From positions 43,863 through 107,862 of the forward strand of contig DASRFA010000049.1 of NCBI GenBank assembly GCA_035651755.1: a stretch of 64,000 nucleotides of DNA. The letters run 5' to 3'. Source of the stretch: DASRFA01 sp035651755 (GTDB taxonomy: Bacteria; Desulfobacterota; Binatia; UBA12015). The translations under genes were made by a program, and so were the position numbers. Each line of letters starts with the position of its first letter. Position 1 is the first letter of the stretch. Positions 50,357 through 59,196 of the stretch are shown here, in pieces. The notes under the pieces were generated by a model, which searched no databases, was not told the DNA's origin, and saw only the letters and a program-made list of their open reading frames with translations.

Positions 50357-51727
50357 ATGACGCCGCTGACGACGGACATCGACGATCTGGTCTCGCTCGA
50401 GCGCGGCGAGGTCGATCGGCGGATCTACAGCGACCCGGCGATCTTCGAGCGCGAGATGGAGCAGATCTTCGCGCGTGCGTGGCTCTTCCTCTGCCACGAG
50501 TCGCAGATCCCGGAGCCGGGCGACTTCTTCGCGTCGGTCATGGGCCGCGACAACGTGCTCGTCGTGCGGCAGAAGGACGGCGGCGTCCGAGCGATGCTGA
50601 ACACGTGCGCGCACCGCGGAAACGCGGTCTGCCGCGCCGACGAAGGCAACGCGAAGGGATTCCTCTGCACCTACCACGGCTGGTCGTACGGCATCGACGG
50701 ACGGCTCGCCGGCATCCCCGGCTACAAGACCTTCTACGCCGGCGAGCTCGACAAGAGCCGCCTCGGCCTTCCGCCGGTCGCTCAGCTCGCGAGCTACAAG
50801 GGCTTCGTCTTCGGGACGCACGACGCGACCGCGCCGCCGCTGGAAGAGTACCTCGGCGCGACCGGACGCCTCGGGCTCGACCTCATCGCGGCGCGCGGCG
50901 ACATGGCGGTCGTCCCGGGCGTCCAGAAGTTCGTCGTCGACTGCAACTGGAAGATCGCCGTCGACAACCTGTTCGACTGGTATCATCCGCAGGTGTCGCA
51001 CGCGGCGGCGTTCCGCTCCGGTGCGGTGGGACCCGAACCCGTACGCGCCGGCGGAATCGAGCCGATCGACATGACCGGCGTCAACATGGACACCGGCGCC
51101 GGTCTCGACGTCCCCGTCGGCACGATCACGGCCTCGAAGTTCGACCAGATCGTCGTCATCGGGGAGTACGGCCACGGGATCGGCGGACCGAGCGTTTCGT
51201 CGTCGGGCAACGTCGAGATGGACAGCTCGTGGCGCGCGACGGAAGAGGCCAAGGCGGCGCTCGGCCCCGTCGGCGTCGAGGTGGCCGGCCATCCGAGCAT
51301 CTTCCCGACCGCGTGGGTGACGGTGGCGCCCGTACAGCTGTCGCTCCGGATCCCGCGCGATCCCACGCACACCGAGATCTGGTGGTTCACGTTCGTCGAC
51401 CGCCGGATGCCGCCCGAGCTTCAGAGGATGATGGTGAAGTTCGCGAACCGGGTGTTCGGGCCTGCCGGGGTGCTCGAGCAGGACGACGGCGAGAACTGGT
51501 CGCAGGCGACCGCACAGAGCCGCGGAGTGGCCAGCCGTCGCGTCAAGCACCTCGTGAACATGGGGCTCGGACGAGGCCGCATCGTGAAGGAGCACGGGCT
51601 CGCGCGCATCGAGGGCCTGACCAGCGAGCACGGCCAGCGGTGGACGTACCACGCGTGGGCGGAATGGATGAAGGGAACGAGCTGGGATGCGCTGCGCGCC
51701 GCGACGACCCCCGGCGACGTGCTCTGA
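50357..51727 (+). CDS. Rieske aromatic ring-hydroxylating dioxygenase, alpha subunit
   Basis: A 456-residue catalytic subunit. The Rieske 2Fe-2S ligands are C84-x-H86 and C104-x2-H107 (NTCAHRGNAVC, FLCTYHGWSYG). The mononuclear iron site is in DNLFDWYHPQVSH near residues 204-217, with a third acidic ligand probably in EQDDGENW near 375. It adds O2 to an aromatic ring to make a cis-dihydrodiol, or hydroxylates it, with electrons from a ferredoxin that is not encoded in this operon. GGAGGGA precedes ATG 50357. The beta subunit follows at 10 bp. Confidence 0.94.
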   Translation: MTPLTTDIDDLVSLERGEVDRRIYSDPAIFEREMEQIFARAWLFLCHESQIPEPGDFFASVMGRDNVLVVRQKDGGVRAMLNTCAHRGNAVCRADEGNAKGFLCTYHGWSYGIDGRLAGIPGYKTFYAGELDKSRLGLPPVAQLASYKGFVFGTHDATAPPLEEYLGATGRLGLDLIAARGDMAVVPGVQKFVVDCNWKIAVDNLFDWYHPQVSHAAAFRSGAVGPEPVRAGGIEPIDMTGVNMDTGAGLDVPVGTITASKFDQIVVIGEYGHGIGGPSVSSSGNVEMDSSWRATEEAKAALGPVGVEVAGHPSIFPTAWVTVAPVQLSLRIPRDPTHTEIWWFTFVDRRMPPELQRMMVKFANRVFGPAGVLEQDDGENWSQATAQSRGVASRRVKHLVNMGLGRGRIVKEHGLARIEGLTSEHGQRWTYHAWAEWMKGTSWDALRAATTPGDVL

Positions 51728-51737
51728 GGAGCGACCG

Positions 51738-52283
51738 ATGGGCGGATCAGACGGCTCGCAGCCGGACGCCGACCGCATCGCGGCAGCGGTGCGCCAGTAC
51801 GAGGTCGAGCGGTTCTACTACGACGAAGCGGCCCTCCTCGACGCGCACCGCTACGACGAGTGGCTCGCTCTCTTCACCGACGACGCGCACTATTTCATGC
51901 CGATCCGCAGGACGCGCATGCAGCGCGAGCTCGACAAGGAGTTCACGCAGCCCGGCGAGATGGCCTTCTTCGACGACGACAAGACGTTGCTCGCCGGGCG
52001 CGTCGCGAAGCTCCAAACGGGGCGGTCGTGGGCGGAGGACCCGCCGTCGCGCACCCGGCACCTGATCACGAACGTGCGCATCGTGGCCGACGACGGGCAC
52101 GAGCTCCGGGTCGAATCGAACTTCCACCTCTACCGGACGCGCCTCCGCTCGGAGGAGGACTCGTGGATCGGCTCGCGGCACGACGTCCTCCGCCGGATCG
52201 ACGGCGCGTTGCGGATCGCCGACCGGAAGATCTTCTTGGAGCAGACCGTCCTCCTGTCGCGCAACCTGAGCAACTTCTTCTGA
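51738..52283 (+). CDS. Aromatic ring-hydroxylating dioxygenase, beta subunit
   Basis: A 181-residue SnoaL-like cone-fold protein. VERFYYDEAALLDAHRYDEW, LALFTDDAHYFMPIRR and RHLITNVRIVADDGHELRVE are the standard beta-subunit segments, and NFHLYRTRLRSEEDSWIGSR ends the sheet. It forms an alpha3-beta3 hexamer with the preceding product and has no cofactor. AGGAG lies 9 bp before ATG 51738. The SDR gene begins 1 bp after its stop. Confidence 0.92.
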   Translation: MGGSDGSQPDADRIAAAVRQYEVERFYYDEAALLDAHRYDEWLALFTDDAHYFMPIRRTRMQRELDKEFTQPGEMAFFDDDKTLLAGRVAKLQTGRSWAEDPPSRTRHLITNVRIVADDGHELRVESNFHLYRTRLRSEEDSWIGSRHDVLRRIDGALRIADRKIFLEQTVLLSRNLSNFF

Positions 52284-52284
52284 C

Positions 52285-53088
52285 ATGGGCTGGCTCGACG
52301 ACACGGTGGCGCTGGTGACGGGCGCCGGATCCGGGCTCGGCCGCGCGATCGCGGAGAGGTTCCTCGCCGAGGGCGCGCACGTCGGCGCGCTCGAGATCGA
52401 TCCGGCGAAGGCGAATGCGCTCCGCGCTCTGGATCGCGGCCGCGTTCGCGTGACGGTCGGCGACGCCACGCGCCTCGCGGACGACGAGCGCGCCGTCGCC
52501 GATACGGTCGCCGCGTTCGGGCGCCTCGACGTCTTCGTCGGGAACGCGGGCCTCTGGGATTACGGCCTGTCGCTCGACGCGCTTCCGGCGGCGCGGATCG
52601 GCGCCGCCTTCGACGAGATCTTCTCCCTCAACGTCAAGGCGTATCTGCTCGGCGCGAAGGCGGCGGTGGGAGCGCTCCGAGAGACGAAGGGCGCGATCGT
52701 CTTCACGGTCTCGAACGCCGGGTTCTGGCCGGGCGGCGGCGGGCCGCTGTACACGGCCTCGAAGCACGCGGTCGTCGGGCTGGTGAAGCAGCTCGCGTAC
52801 GAGCTGGCTCCCGACGTGCGGGTGAACGGCGTCGCGCCCGGCGGCATGCCGAGCGACCTCCGCGGGCCGCGCGCGCTCGGTCTCGCCGACCGGTCCTGGG
52901 CGTCGATGCCCGTCGACCGGATCGTCGAGCGCTTCTCGCCGCTCGAGCGCCCTTTCGCCGCGAGCGACTACGCCGGCCACTACGTCCTGCTCGCGTCGCG
53001 AGCGAACGCGGCGAGCGTCACCGGCTCGGTGCACAACTGCGACGGCGGGATCGGCGTGCGCGGACGGCGCGAGCTCGGGCCGCGCTGA
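52285..53088 (+). CDS. SDR dehydrogenase, cis-dihydrodiol dehydrogenase-like
   Basis: A 267-residue short-chain dehydrogenase. LVTGAGSGLGRAIAERFLAE is the NAD-binding motif, VGNAGLW and TVSNAGFWPGGGGPLYTASK hold the catalytic Ser, Tyr and Lys, and APGGMPSDLRGP corresponds to the PG motif. The length, the GP after Asp-Leu-Arg and the position after a Rieske pair fit BphB-type cis-2,3-dihydrodiol dehydrogenases, which restore the ring as a catechol for the extradiol enzyme upstream. It is coupled to the beta-subunit gene (TGACATG) and ends just before a hairpin. Confidence 0.92.
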   Translation: MGWLDDTVALVTGAGSGLGRAIAERFLAEGAHVGALEIDPAKANALRALDRGRVRVTVGDATRLADDERAVADTVAAFGRLDVFVGNAGLWDYGLSLDALPAARIGAAFDEIFSLNVKAYLLGAKAAVGALRETKGAIVFTVSNAGFWPGGGGPLYTASKHAVVGLVKQLAYELAPDVRVNGVAPGGMPSDLRGPRALGLADRSWASMPVDRIVERFSPLERPFAASDYAGHYVLLASRANAASVTGSVHNCDGGIGVRGRRELGPR

Positions 53089-53097
53089 GCGATCGGA

Positions 53098-53114
53098 CTC
53101 GGGCGAAGCCCGAG
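53098..53114 (+). terminator. Hairpin after the aromatic operon
   Basis: CTCGGGC (53098-53104) and GCCCGAG (53108-53114) pair around GAA, 10 bp after the SDR stop. No T-run. The remaining 53115-53308 shows no gene. Confidence 0.55.
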
Positions 53115-53308
53115 AGGTGACCGCGCGCCAGTCCGTGCATTCGCGGACCGGCAGCCGCGATCAGGTGGGGACGATCGCCCCAGTGCCATCGATGGCCCTA
53201 TGCTCCGCTCGTCCACCGGAGCCCAGGTCCGCGCGGTTCGCGCCGTAGAGCGTCATGTCCACTGAAGACTTACGGCCCGTCGACCGATGACCGAGCCGGA
53301 GGGTGGAC

Positions 53309-55084
53309 ATGGCTCAACGGTCGCAGATCCTCGTTCTCGCCCTGCTCGTTTCGGTTTCGTTCGGCCGCGGCGTCGCACGCGCCCAGCAGTGCGACGTGAG
53401 CGACGGGGAGTCGATCGTGCAGGGGCTGCTCGACGACGTCGTCACGCCGTTCAACGACGCGTGGCCCGCGATCTGCCAGGCCACGGGGCTCGATCCCTTC
53501 GACAACGTGTACGACGGCTCCGTGAACCTCGGGTGCGGGCTCGGCGACCTCGGCAACACGGTGTGCGGCCTGCAGGCGTCGTCGTGCAAGAGCATGTGGG
53601 CGGACGTGGACGTCTCGCAGATCTCGGGCCTCGAGAATCTCGCGGTGACATCCCTGACCGTGACGTCGACCAACGCCAACAGCGGCACGAGCTGCCCCTA
53701 CAAGTCGAGCGCCGTCGACGACACGTCCTTCAGCTGCAGCTACTCGGGCGAGGGTATCGGCGACGCCGCGCTCACCGGGACGGTATCCGCCGACTTGTCG
53801 AGCATCGAGATCCGCGTCGAGTGCGATGCGCTCGGTGGGCTCGACAAGTTCAAGGAGACGATCTGGGAGGGGCGTGCCACCGCGACCGCGACCGGCGGCA
53901 CTGCGACCGCGGACCTCAAGTACTGCGCCGGTATCTGCAGCGCGAACAGCGGTCTTGCGTCGCTGGTGTACCTCGGCATGAGCGACCTGAAGCTTCATCT
54001 CACCGGCGTCAGCACCGACATCGTCACCTCCGGCTCCAGCTACGACATCGACGAGCAGCTCGCCGACGAGATCGCCGATCAGATCGCCGACGGACTGAAG
54101 TCGGTGATCGAGAGCGCGATCGCGCCCGTGATCACACAGGCGTTGAACGAGGAGGTCGACGAGATCCTTCCGCTGCCGAGCTCGTGCTCGAGCTCGGCCT
54201 CGACGGTGCCGGCCGCCGTCGCGACGGCGCCCGCTCCCCCGGGTTCGCTGGTCTGCTACGACGCCGGTCTCGCCCCGGGCTCCGCATCGTTCACGTCGTT
54301 CGACGACGTTCGTTTCACCGATCCGCACGAGTCGACCAAAAACGCGATCGTGCGCGAGGCACAGGTCTGCGGCCCGGCTTCCGTCGAGCCTGCCGCGATG
54401 GCAGATCCCGATCGCCGCTTCGTCGGCTACGTGCTGCGTCCCGAGTTCGGGGCGCCGGTGGAGACCCTACCAGCGGCGATCCTGACGAACGCGTTCGGCG
54501 TGGAGGACGTGAGCTTCGGCGAGGTGCTGCCGGACATGCTGCTGTCGGCGGCGGCCTCGGACGACGGCTCGCTCGACGTCGGGTGCATCCTCGCGCCGGG
54601 TGCGTATCGCTGCACCGCGGCGGCGGGCGACGGCTCCTCTTCCGGACAGGTCGTTCAGCTCGCGGACGGGCTCGGGGCCGTGGCGATCCAGGGGCTGCGC
54701 TCGGTGTGCGTTCCCTTGACGGTTCACGGAGCCAAGCTGCGGGGCGACGGCCCGTTCGCCTGCTATCAGACGTCGCCCGTGTCGGGATCGCTCCCCACGG
54801 AGCCGTCGGTCGTCGAGGTGGCGAGCGCCTTCGGGAGCCAGCTGCTCGACCCGCTCGGTGCGGACCGGCGCCTGTGCATCCCTGCCGCGGTGACGTTCGC
54901 GACCCCGGCGCCCGGGTTCCCGCGACTCGCGATCCTCGACGACGGGGTGCTCGGGTTCGACGCCATCGCAACCCTCGCGCCGCGCTTCATCGAGGTCGGC
55001 GGCTCCTGTCCGCTGCTCCGACGGCACCTCGATCCGGGCCTCGGCATCTTCGAGCGCTCGTTCGTCGCGGGCTCGGCGAGGTAG
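53309..55084 (+). CDS. Secreted Cys-containing protein with repeat modules
   Basis: A 591-residue protein with a Sec signal (ILVLALLVSVSFGRGVARAQ). The N-terminal 300 residues are Ser/Thr/Asp-rich with several Cys and a beta-rich pattern (CSYSGEGIGDAALTGTVSAD), including an amphipathic helix QLADEIADQIADGLKSVIES. The C-terminal half has three repeat units beginning LVCYDAG, CILAPGAYRC and FACYQTSP, with a later LCIPA, resembling the modules of the protein at 13985-16195. A surface or matrix protein is the best guess. ATG 53309 follows GGAGGG. Confidence 0.72.
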   Translation: MAQRSQILVLALLVSVSFGRGVARAQQCDVSDGESIVQGLLDDVVTPFNDAWPAICQATGLDPFDNVYDGSVNLGCGLGDLGNTVCGLQASSCKSMWADVDVSQISGLENLAVTSLTVTSTNANSGTSCPYKSSAVDDTSFSCSYSGEGIGDAALTGTVSADLSSIEIRVECDALGGLDKFKETIWEGRATATATGGTATADLKYCAGICSANSGLASLVYLGMSDLKLHLTGVSTDIVTSGSSYDIDEQLADEIADQIADGLKSVIESAIAPVITQALNEEVDEILPLPSSCSSSASTVPAAVATAPAPPGSLVCYDAGLAPGSASFTSFDDVRFTDPHESTKNAIVREAQVCGPASVEPAAMADPDRRFVGYVLRPEFGAPVETLPAAILTNAFGVEDVSFGEVLPDMLLSAAASDDGSLDVGCILAPGAYRCTAAAGDGSSSGQVVQLADGLGAVAIQGLRSVCVPLTVHGAKLRGDGPFACYQTSPVSGSLPTEPSVVEVASAFGSQLLDPLGADRRLCIPAAVTFATPAPGFPRLAILDDGVLGFDAIATLAPRFIEVGGSCPLLRRHLDPGLGIFERSFVAGSAR

Positions 55085-55115
55085 CCGGCCGAGCAGATCA
55101 CGGCTGCAAGGGGCG

Positions 55116-55913
55116 TTACGCCGGGCTCTGCAGGTTGTATACGAGCCCGAGGACCGCGCGCCGCGGGAGGAAGGGCACGAGCCGCGCGATGATCGCGTTG
55201 CGCGAGCCGGTGATCACGACGCGCCGGTTCTGCTGCCAGCCGCGGTAGCCCATCTCGGCGACCTCGGCCGACGGCATCGGCTGGCCCGTGCGCGAGAGTC
55301 GCGTTCTGCCCGTTCCGGCGCGCTCGCGGAAGTTGCTCACGGTAGGCCCGGGGCAGAGGCAGCTCACCCGCACCCCGGTCCCTTCCGCCTCCTTCCACAG
55401 GGCTTCCGAGAACGAAAGGACGAACGCCTTCGAGGCGTAGTAGATCGCCATGAGCGGGCCGGGCTGAAACGACGCGGTGGACGCGACGTTGAGTACGCCG
55501 CCGCGCTTGTTCGCGAGCATGCGCGGCCAGTAGATGTGCGTCAGCTCGACCAGTGCGCGATCGTTGAGGTCGATCATGCCGAGCTGGCCGGCGCGGTCGG
55601 AGCCGTCGAAGGCGCCGGCGATCCCGTACCCCGCGTTGTTCACCAGGGCGTCGACCGCGAGGCCGCGCGCGGCGATCTCGGCCGCGAGCTTCTCGCCGCC
55701 GCCGGGGACGCCGAGGTCGCACGGGATCGTCGTCGCCTTGACGCCGTGCTTGGCCGAGAGGCGCGCCGCGACCTCCTGCAACGCGGCCTCGGAGCGCGCC
55801 GTCAGGATCAGGTCGTATCCGTCCCGCGCGAAGCACTCCGCGAGATCGACCCCGATTCCCATGCTCGCGCCGGTGACCAGCGCCGTCTGGCCTTCACCCT
55901 GTCTGGCTGCCAT
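55116..55913 (-). CDS. SDR-family oxidoreductase
   Basis: A 265-residue short-chain dehydrogenase of the YdfG/DltE-like 'diverse' type: ALVTGASMGIGVDLAECFA, the NNAGYG motif, NVASTASFQPGPLMAIYYAS with catalytic Ser and Tyr-x3-Lys, and SCLCPGPTVSNF. ATG 55913 is chosen over GTG 55919 because GGGAG lies at a better spacing. The C-terminus (ARLVPFLPRRAVLGLVYNLQ) is a hydrophobic/basic helix that may attach to a membrane. Substrate unknown. It converges on the preceding secreted-protein gene with only 31 bp between. Confidence 0.88.
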   Translation of the reverse strand: MAARQGEGQTALVTGASMGIGVDLAECFARDGYDLILTARSEAALQEVAARLSAKHGVKATTIPCDLGVPGGGEKLAAEIAARGLAVDALVNNAGYGIAGAFDGSDRAGQLGMIDLNDRALVELTHIYWPRMLANKRGGVLNVASTASFQPGPLMAIYYASKAFVLSFSEALWKEAEGTGVRVSCLCPGPTVSNFRERAGTGRTRLSRTGQPMPSAEVAEMGYRGWQQNRRVVITGSRNAIIARLVPFLPRRAVLGLVYNLQSPA

Positions 55914-56002
55914 TGTCACGCTCCCTCGCAGAGAAATTGGCCATACCGTCGATGCTCGGTTTCGGCAAAATCTCCGGCCGCCCGCCTTTCATGCGAGCGA
56001 GC

Positions 56003-56671
56003 TCAGACCTGGAGTCGCGAACGCACGGTTTCGTCGACGTCGACCGGATGCAGCTGAATCGCCGCGAGCGCAGCCCGCACGCCCGCTGCGGAAGTCTCCG
56101 TGGACATGCTCGGCATTCCCACGTTCTCCACGCGGGCGGCGACCGCCGGCAGGGCCGGAAGGTGGACCCAGCCTGCTCGGATCGCGAGCTGCTCCGTGGC
56201 GAGGTAGTGCAGCGTGCCGTACATGAGATGATTGCAGCAGAAGGTTCCCGGCGCATCGGAGATGTCCGCCGGAACGCCTGCTTGCCGCATCGCACTCACC
56301 ATGGCCCGGATCGGAAGCGTGCTGTAGTAGGCGGCCGGGCCACCGGGAACGGTCATCTGACCTCGTAGCGCGTTCCCGTCGTTGTCGCGCAGGCCGTAGC
56401 GGGCGCCGTCGTTGAGGTTCTGGGCGATCCGCTCGACCGTCACCATGGCGCGGCCGCTGAACTCGCCCATCATCACGACGGAGTCCGGCCGCAGCTCGCG
56501 GATCGCAGCCGTGACGACGTCGATGGATTTGAAGAACGTGTTCGGGACGATCCGCGACACGACCCGCGCGCCCTCGACCTCGACGCCATCCAGACTTCGC
56601 GCCACCTGCTCCGCCGGGTTGATCGGGGTGTCCCCGTAGGGCTCGAAGCCGGTCAACAAGATCGTACTCAT
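56003..56671 (-). CDS. pcp: Pyroglutamyl-peptidase I (C15)
   Basis: A 222-residue Cys peptidase that removes N-terminal pyroglutamate. ILLTGFEPYGDTPINPAEQV is the characteristic N-terminus; the catalytic Glu lies in MMGEFSGR, the Cys in APGTFCCNHLMYGTL and the His in AGWVHLPALP. The tail is slightly longer than in classical Pcp. GGAGG lies 7 bp upstream of ATG 56671. It is 51 bp downstream of the LuxR-type gene and likely co-transcribed with it, so peptide or amino-acid metabolism may be what that regulator senses. Confidence 0.93.
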   Translation of the reverse strand: MSTILLTGFEPYGDTPINPAEQVARSLDGVEVEGARVVSRIVPNTFFKSIDVVTAAIRELRPDSVVMMGEFSGRAMVTVERIAQNLNDGARYGLRDNDGNALRGQMTVPGGPAAYYSTLPIRAMVSAMRQAGVPADISDAPGTFCCNHLMYGTLHYLATEQLAIRAGWVHLPALPAVAARVENVGMPSMSTETSAAGVRAALAAIQLHPVDVDETVRSRLQV

Positions 56672-56722
56672 CGGACCTCCACGGCTCGCATCCGGTACGC
56701 ATTCGAAACCACCCGAGCTGCG

Positions 56723-57529
56723 TCAAGTCGGCGACTTCCCGAGCCAGAGCGCGGTCAGCCCGGCCCGGCCGCTCACGCCGAACTTCCGGAACAGAGCCGT
56801 GATGTACGTATGGGTCGTGGCGAGCGTGAGCGCCAAGTCGGCCGCGATCTCCTTCTCGGTGCGGTCGGTGAGGAGAAGGCTCACGAGGCGGCGTTCCGAA
56901 GGCTTGAGAGGCGCCTTCGCGATCAGCAAGCCGTGGTGGAGCATGACGCGACGGTGAAACCACTTGAGCGCGCGCAGCGCGTAGGCGACGACGTCGCGAT
57001 CGAGCGTTGAGAACGGGCGGCTCCCCTCGCCCACGCGATACCACCCGAAGTACGACTCGGCGTCGTCGTTGACGGGAAAGGCCGCGAAGATCGCGTCGCT
57101 GACGTCGCGCGACCGGTAGAGGATGTCGTAGTCCGGTGTCCCGAAGAACGCGCAAGAGGCGAGCTCCCGAAGCAAGCGCGTCCGAAACGCACCGGCCTCA
57201 CGCACTTGCGCGAGCGTGACCTCGTCGGCCGTTCCGTGGTCGAGACGCTGACGGGAGACCCGATAGACGCGCTCGTCCTCCGGCGTCGGGTCCATCCTGC
57301 GGACGGCGCGCATCCGCCATCCGCCGAGCGGATCGCCGTCGACCCCGAACCGGACGGCCCCGAGCCAGAACGCGCGCTGCGCGCCGATGAGATCGCTCAG
57401 CACCCGCATCGCGTGGACCACCGCCGCGTCCGTCTCGTGTGCGCCGAAGTCGGCGAGCTCGTCCCATAGTTCGTGGATCCGCGCGACGCGCTCACCGGGC
57501 AGCAGAGTGTGCGAACGTGCCTCAGCCAT
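56723..57529 (-). CDS. LuxR-family transcriptional regulator
   Basis: A 268-residue protein. Residues about 205-265 form the LuxR/FixJ HTH: LKPSERRLVSLLLTDRTEKE and IAADLALTLATTHTYITALF, then RKFGVSGRAGLTALWLG. Residues 1-195 form an alpha/beta sensor I cannot assign (PAS/GAF-like, YFGWYRVGEGSRPFSTLDRD). It is divergent from the Cys-rich secreted protein gene at 57728, with hairpins at 57561-57576 and 57629-57647 in the 198-bp gap, and upstream of pcp. Confidence 0.87.
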   Translation of the reverse strand: MAEARSHTLLPGERVARIHELWDELADFGAHETDAAVVHAMRVLSDLIGAQRAFWLGAVRFGVDGDPLGGWRMRAVRRMDPTPEDERVYRVSRQRLDHGTADEVTLAQVREAGAFRTRLLRELASCAFFGTPDYDILYRSRDVSDAIFAAFPVNDDAESYFGWYRVGEGSRPFSTLDRDVVAYALRALKWFHRRVMLHHGLLIAKAPLKPSERRLVSLLLTDRTEKEIAADLALTLATTHTYITALFRKFGVSGRAGLTALWLGKSPT

Positions 57530-57560
57530 GGCGATCGACGGGTGGGCGCGGGTCGGGCGT

Positions 57561-57647
57561 CCCTCTGATTAGAGGGCTTCACCATATCCTCTGCGGCCGT
57601 GTAGAGAACCCTTCAACGCGCGCGTGCAAGCCGGGATCCACCCGGCT
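57561..57647. promoter_or_regulatory. Two inverted repeats in the LuxR/Cys-rich divergent region
   Basis: CCCTCT-GATT-AGAGGG (57561-57576) and AGCCGGG-ATCCA-CCCGGCT (57629-57647). The first lies 32 bp from the LuxR start and is a possible operator; the second would form a stem in the leader of the gene at 57728. Confidence 0.4.
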
Positions 57648-57727
57648 GCTGCACGGCACGGGGCTACGCTCCGGCGGAAGGGCTCGTCCGCGCTGAGCCG
57701 ACGATCTCGCGCCGGCGAGGTGTCGAC

Positions 57728-59164
57728 ATGCGTGCGAAGATTGGTGCTGGATCGCTGCTGATCGCCGCTGCGATCGGCCTGGCCGCCTCAGCCGCGCTCG
57801 CGCAGGTCGGCCACATGACGGTCGACGAGCGTGCATGCACGGCCGCGCTCACGAAAGCGGCCGCCAAGTTCACCGTGGCGAAGTCGAGCTGCGTTCAGAG
57901 GTGCGCCGCGGCGGCGCGATCGAAGAAGGGCAGCTACGATGACTGCATCGCCCCGCACGGCGGCAGGACGGCGACGTGCGTCGCCGCTGCCGACGCGAAG
58001 GCCCGCTCCGCCATCGACAAGAAATGCGCGGACGCATGCCCGCAATGCCAGAAGTGCTCCGAGGGTGCGCCCGTCATCGCCGACGTCGAGACGACGCTCG
58101 ACAACCTCACGATGGAGACCCACTGCGTCGAGCGTGGCGACCGCAAGCCGAGCAAGACCGAGAGGAAGTGCGAGGACGCCGTGCACAAGACGGTTGCGAA
58201 GCTCGCCGCCGCGCGCGTCAAGTGCTTCGACGCGTGCAACGCCGCCATCGCCAAGGGGACGCTCACGGACGGCAGCTGTCGGCGCCCGAGCCCGGCCGAC
58301 GCGGCGACGGCAGCGTGCCTCGCGGCGGCGGACGCGAAGGCGGGCGACGCAATCGCCAAGGCCTGCGGTCCAGCCGGTGCGACGCCCGCCTGCTACGGCT
58401 CCGCGACCAAGGCGGACTGGATCGAGCGGGGGCGCGACCTGGCCGACATCCAGGATCCGCAGAAGTCGGACGGCGCCGCGTGCACCGACGGCGTGAGCTG
58501 CACCACCGATTCGTGCCGGCTCGGCCGCTGTGACAGCAATACGGCCTGCAACCCCGCCAATCTCTGCCAGTACGGAGAATGCGACGTGGCGAACGACCAG
58601 TGCATCATCCAGAACTATGACTGCCACCAGCCATCCGACCCGTGCTACGGCGCGTTCTGCAGCACGAGCTCGGGGATCTGCCTCACGCAGTGCGTCTCGG
58701 CCTTCGGCTGCGGCACCGGCATCGGGGAGTGTGGACTTGCCTTCGGCTGCACGTCCAACGCCGAGTGCGAGGACGATAACCTCTGCACGGACGACATCTG
58801 TCTGACGAGTAGCGGCGCATGTTCTAATTCGCCGAGAATCTGCGATGACGGTGACGCCTGCACCGTCGACTACTGCACCAATCCCGCGGTCGGCTGCCAG
58901 ACGCGACCGCGTCCGGCCGGGTATTGCGACTCGATCGGACAAGACGGCATCGCGTGCACGGAGGACGTCTGCGTCCCGTTCCAGGGATGCACCGAGCACA
59001 GGCCGCACGACGCCGCCTGCGACGACGGCGACCCCTGCACGATCGACGACTGCGACCCGGCCGCCGGCTGCGTGCACCGCCCGGCGTGCGACGACGGCGA
59101 TCCGTCGACGACCGACACGTGTGACCCGGTCGACTTCTCGTGCTCGTTCGTCGGCCCGAGTTGA
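57728..59164 (+). CDS. Secreted Cys-rich protein with duplicated helical module
   Basis: A 478-residue protein with a signal peptide (SLLIAAAIGLAASAALAQ). Residues about 34-220 contain two related helical units of about 80 residues, ERACTAALTKAAAKFTVAKS and ERKCEDAVHKTVAKLAAARV, each ending in C-x-A-AADAKA. The C-terminal half has tandem Cys knots of the type 'CDDGDACTVDYC' and 'CDDGDPCTIDDCDPAAGC', typical of secreted proteins of deltaproteobacteria. Disulfide-rich, probably cell-surface. Start ATG 57728 with a weak GGCGAGG upstream. The gene converges on the amidohydrolase at 59197. Confidence 0.82.
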   Translation: MRAKIGAGSLLIAAAIGLAASAALAQVGHMTVDERACTAALTKAAAKFTVAKSSCVQRCAAAARSKKGSYDDCIAPHGGRTATCVAAADAKARSAIDKKCADACPQCQKCSEGAPVIADVETTLDNLTMETHCVERGDRKPSKTERKCEDAVHKTVAKLAAARVKCFDACNAAIAKGTLTDGSCRRPSPADAATAACLAAADAKAGDAIAKACGPAGATPACYGSATKADWIERGRDLADIQDPQKSDGAACTDGVSCTTDSCRLGRCDSNTACNPANLCQYGECDVANDQCIIQNYDCHQPSDPCYGAFCSTSSGICLTQCVSAFGCGTGIGECGLAFGCTSNAECEDDNLCTDDICLTSSGACSNSPRICDDGDACTVDYCTNPAVGCQTRPRPAGYCDSIGQDGIACTEDVCVPFQGCTEHRPHDAACDDGDPCTIDDCDPAAGCVHRPACDDGDPSTTDTCDPVDFSCSFVGPS

Positions 59165-59196
59165 CGTTTCGTCTTCGCTGGGTCCGGACGTTGCGA

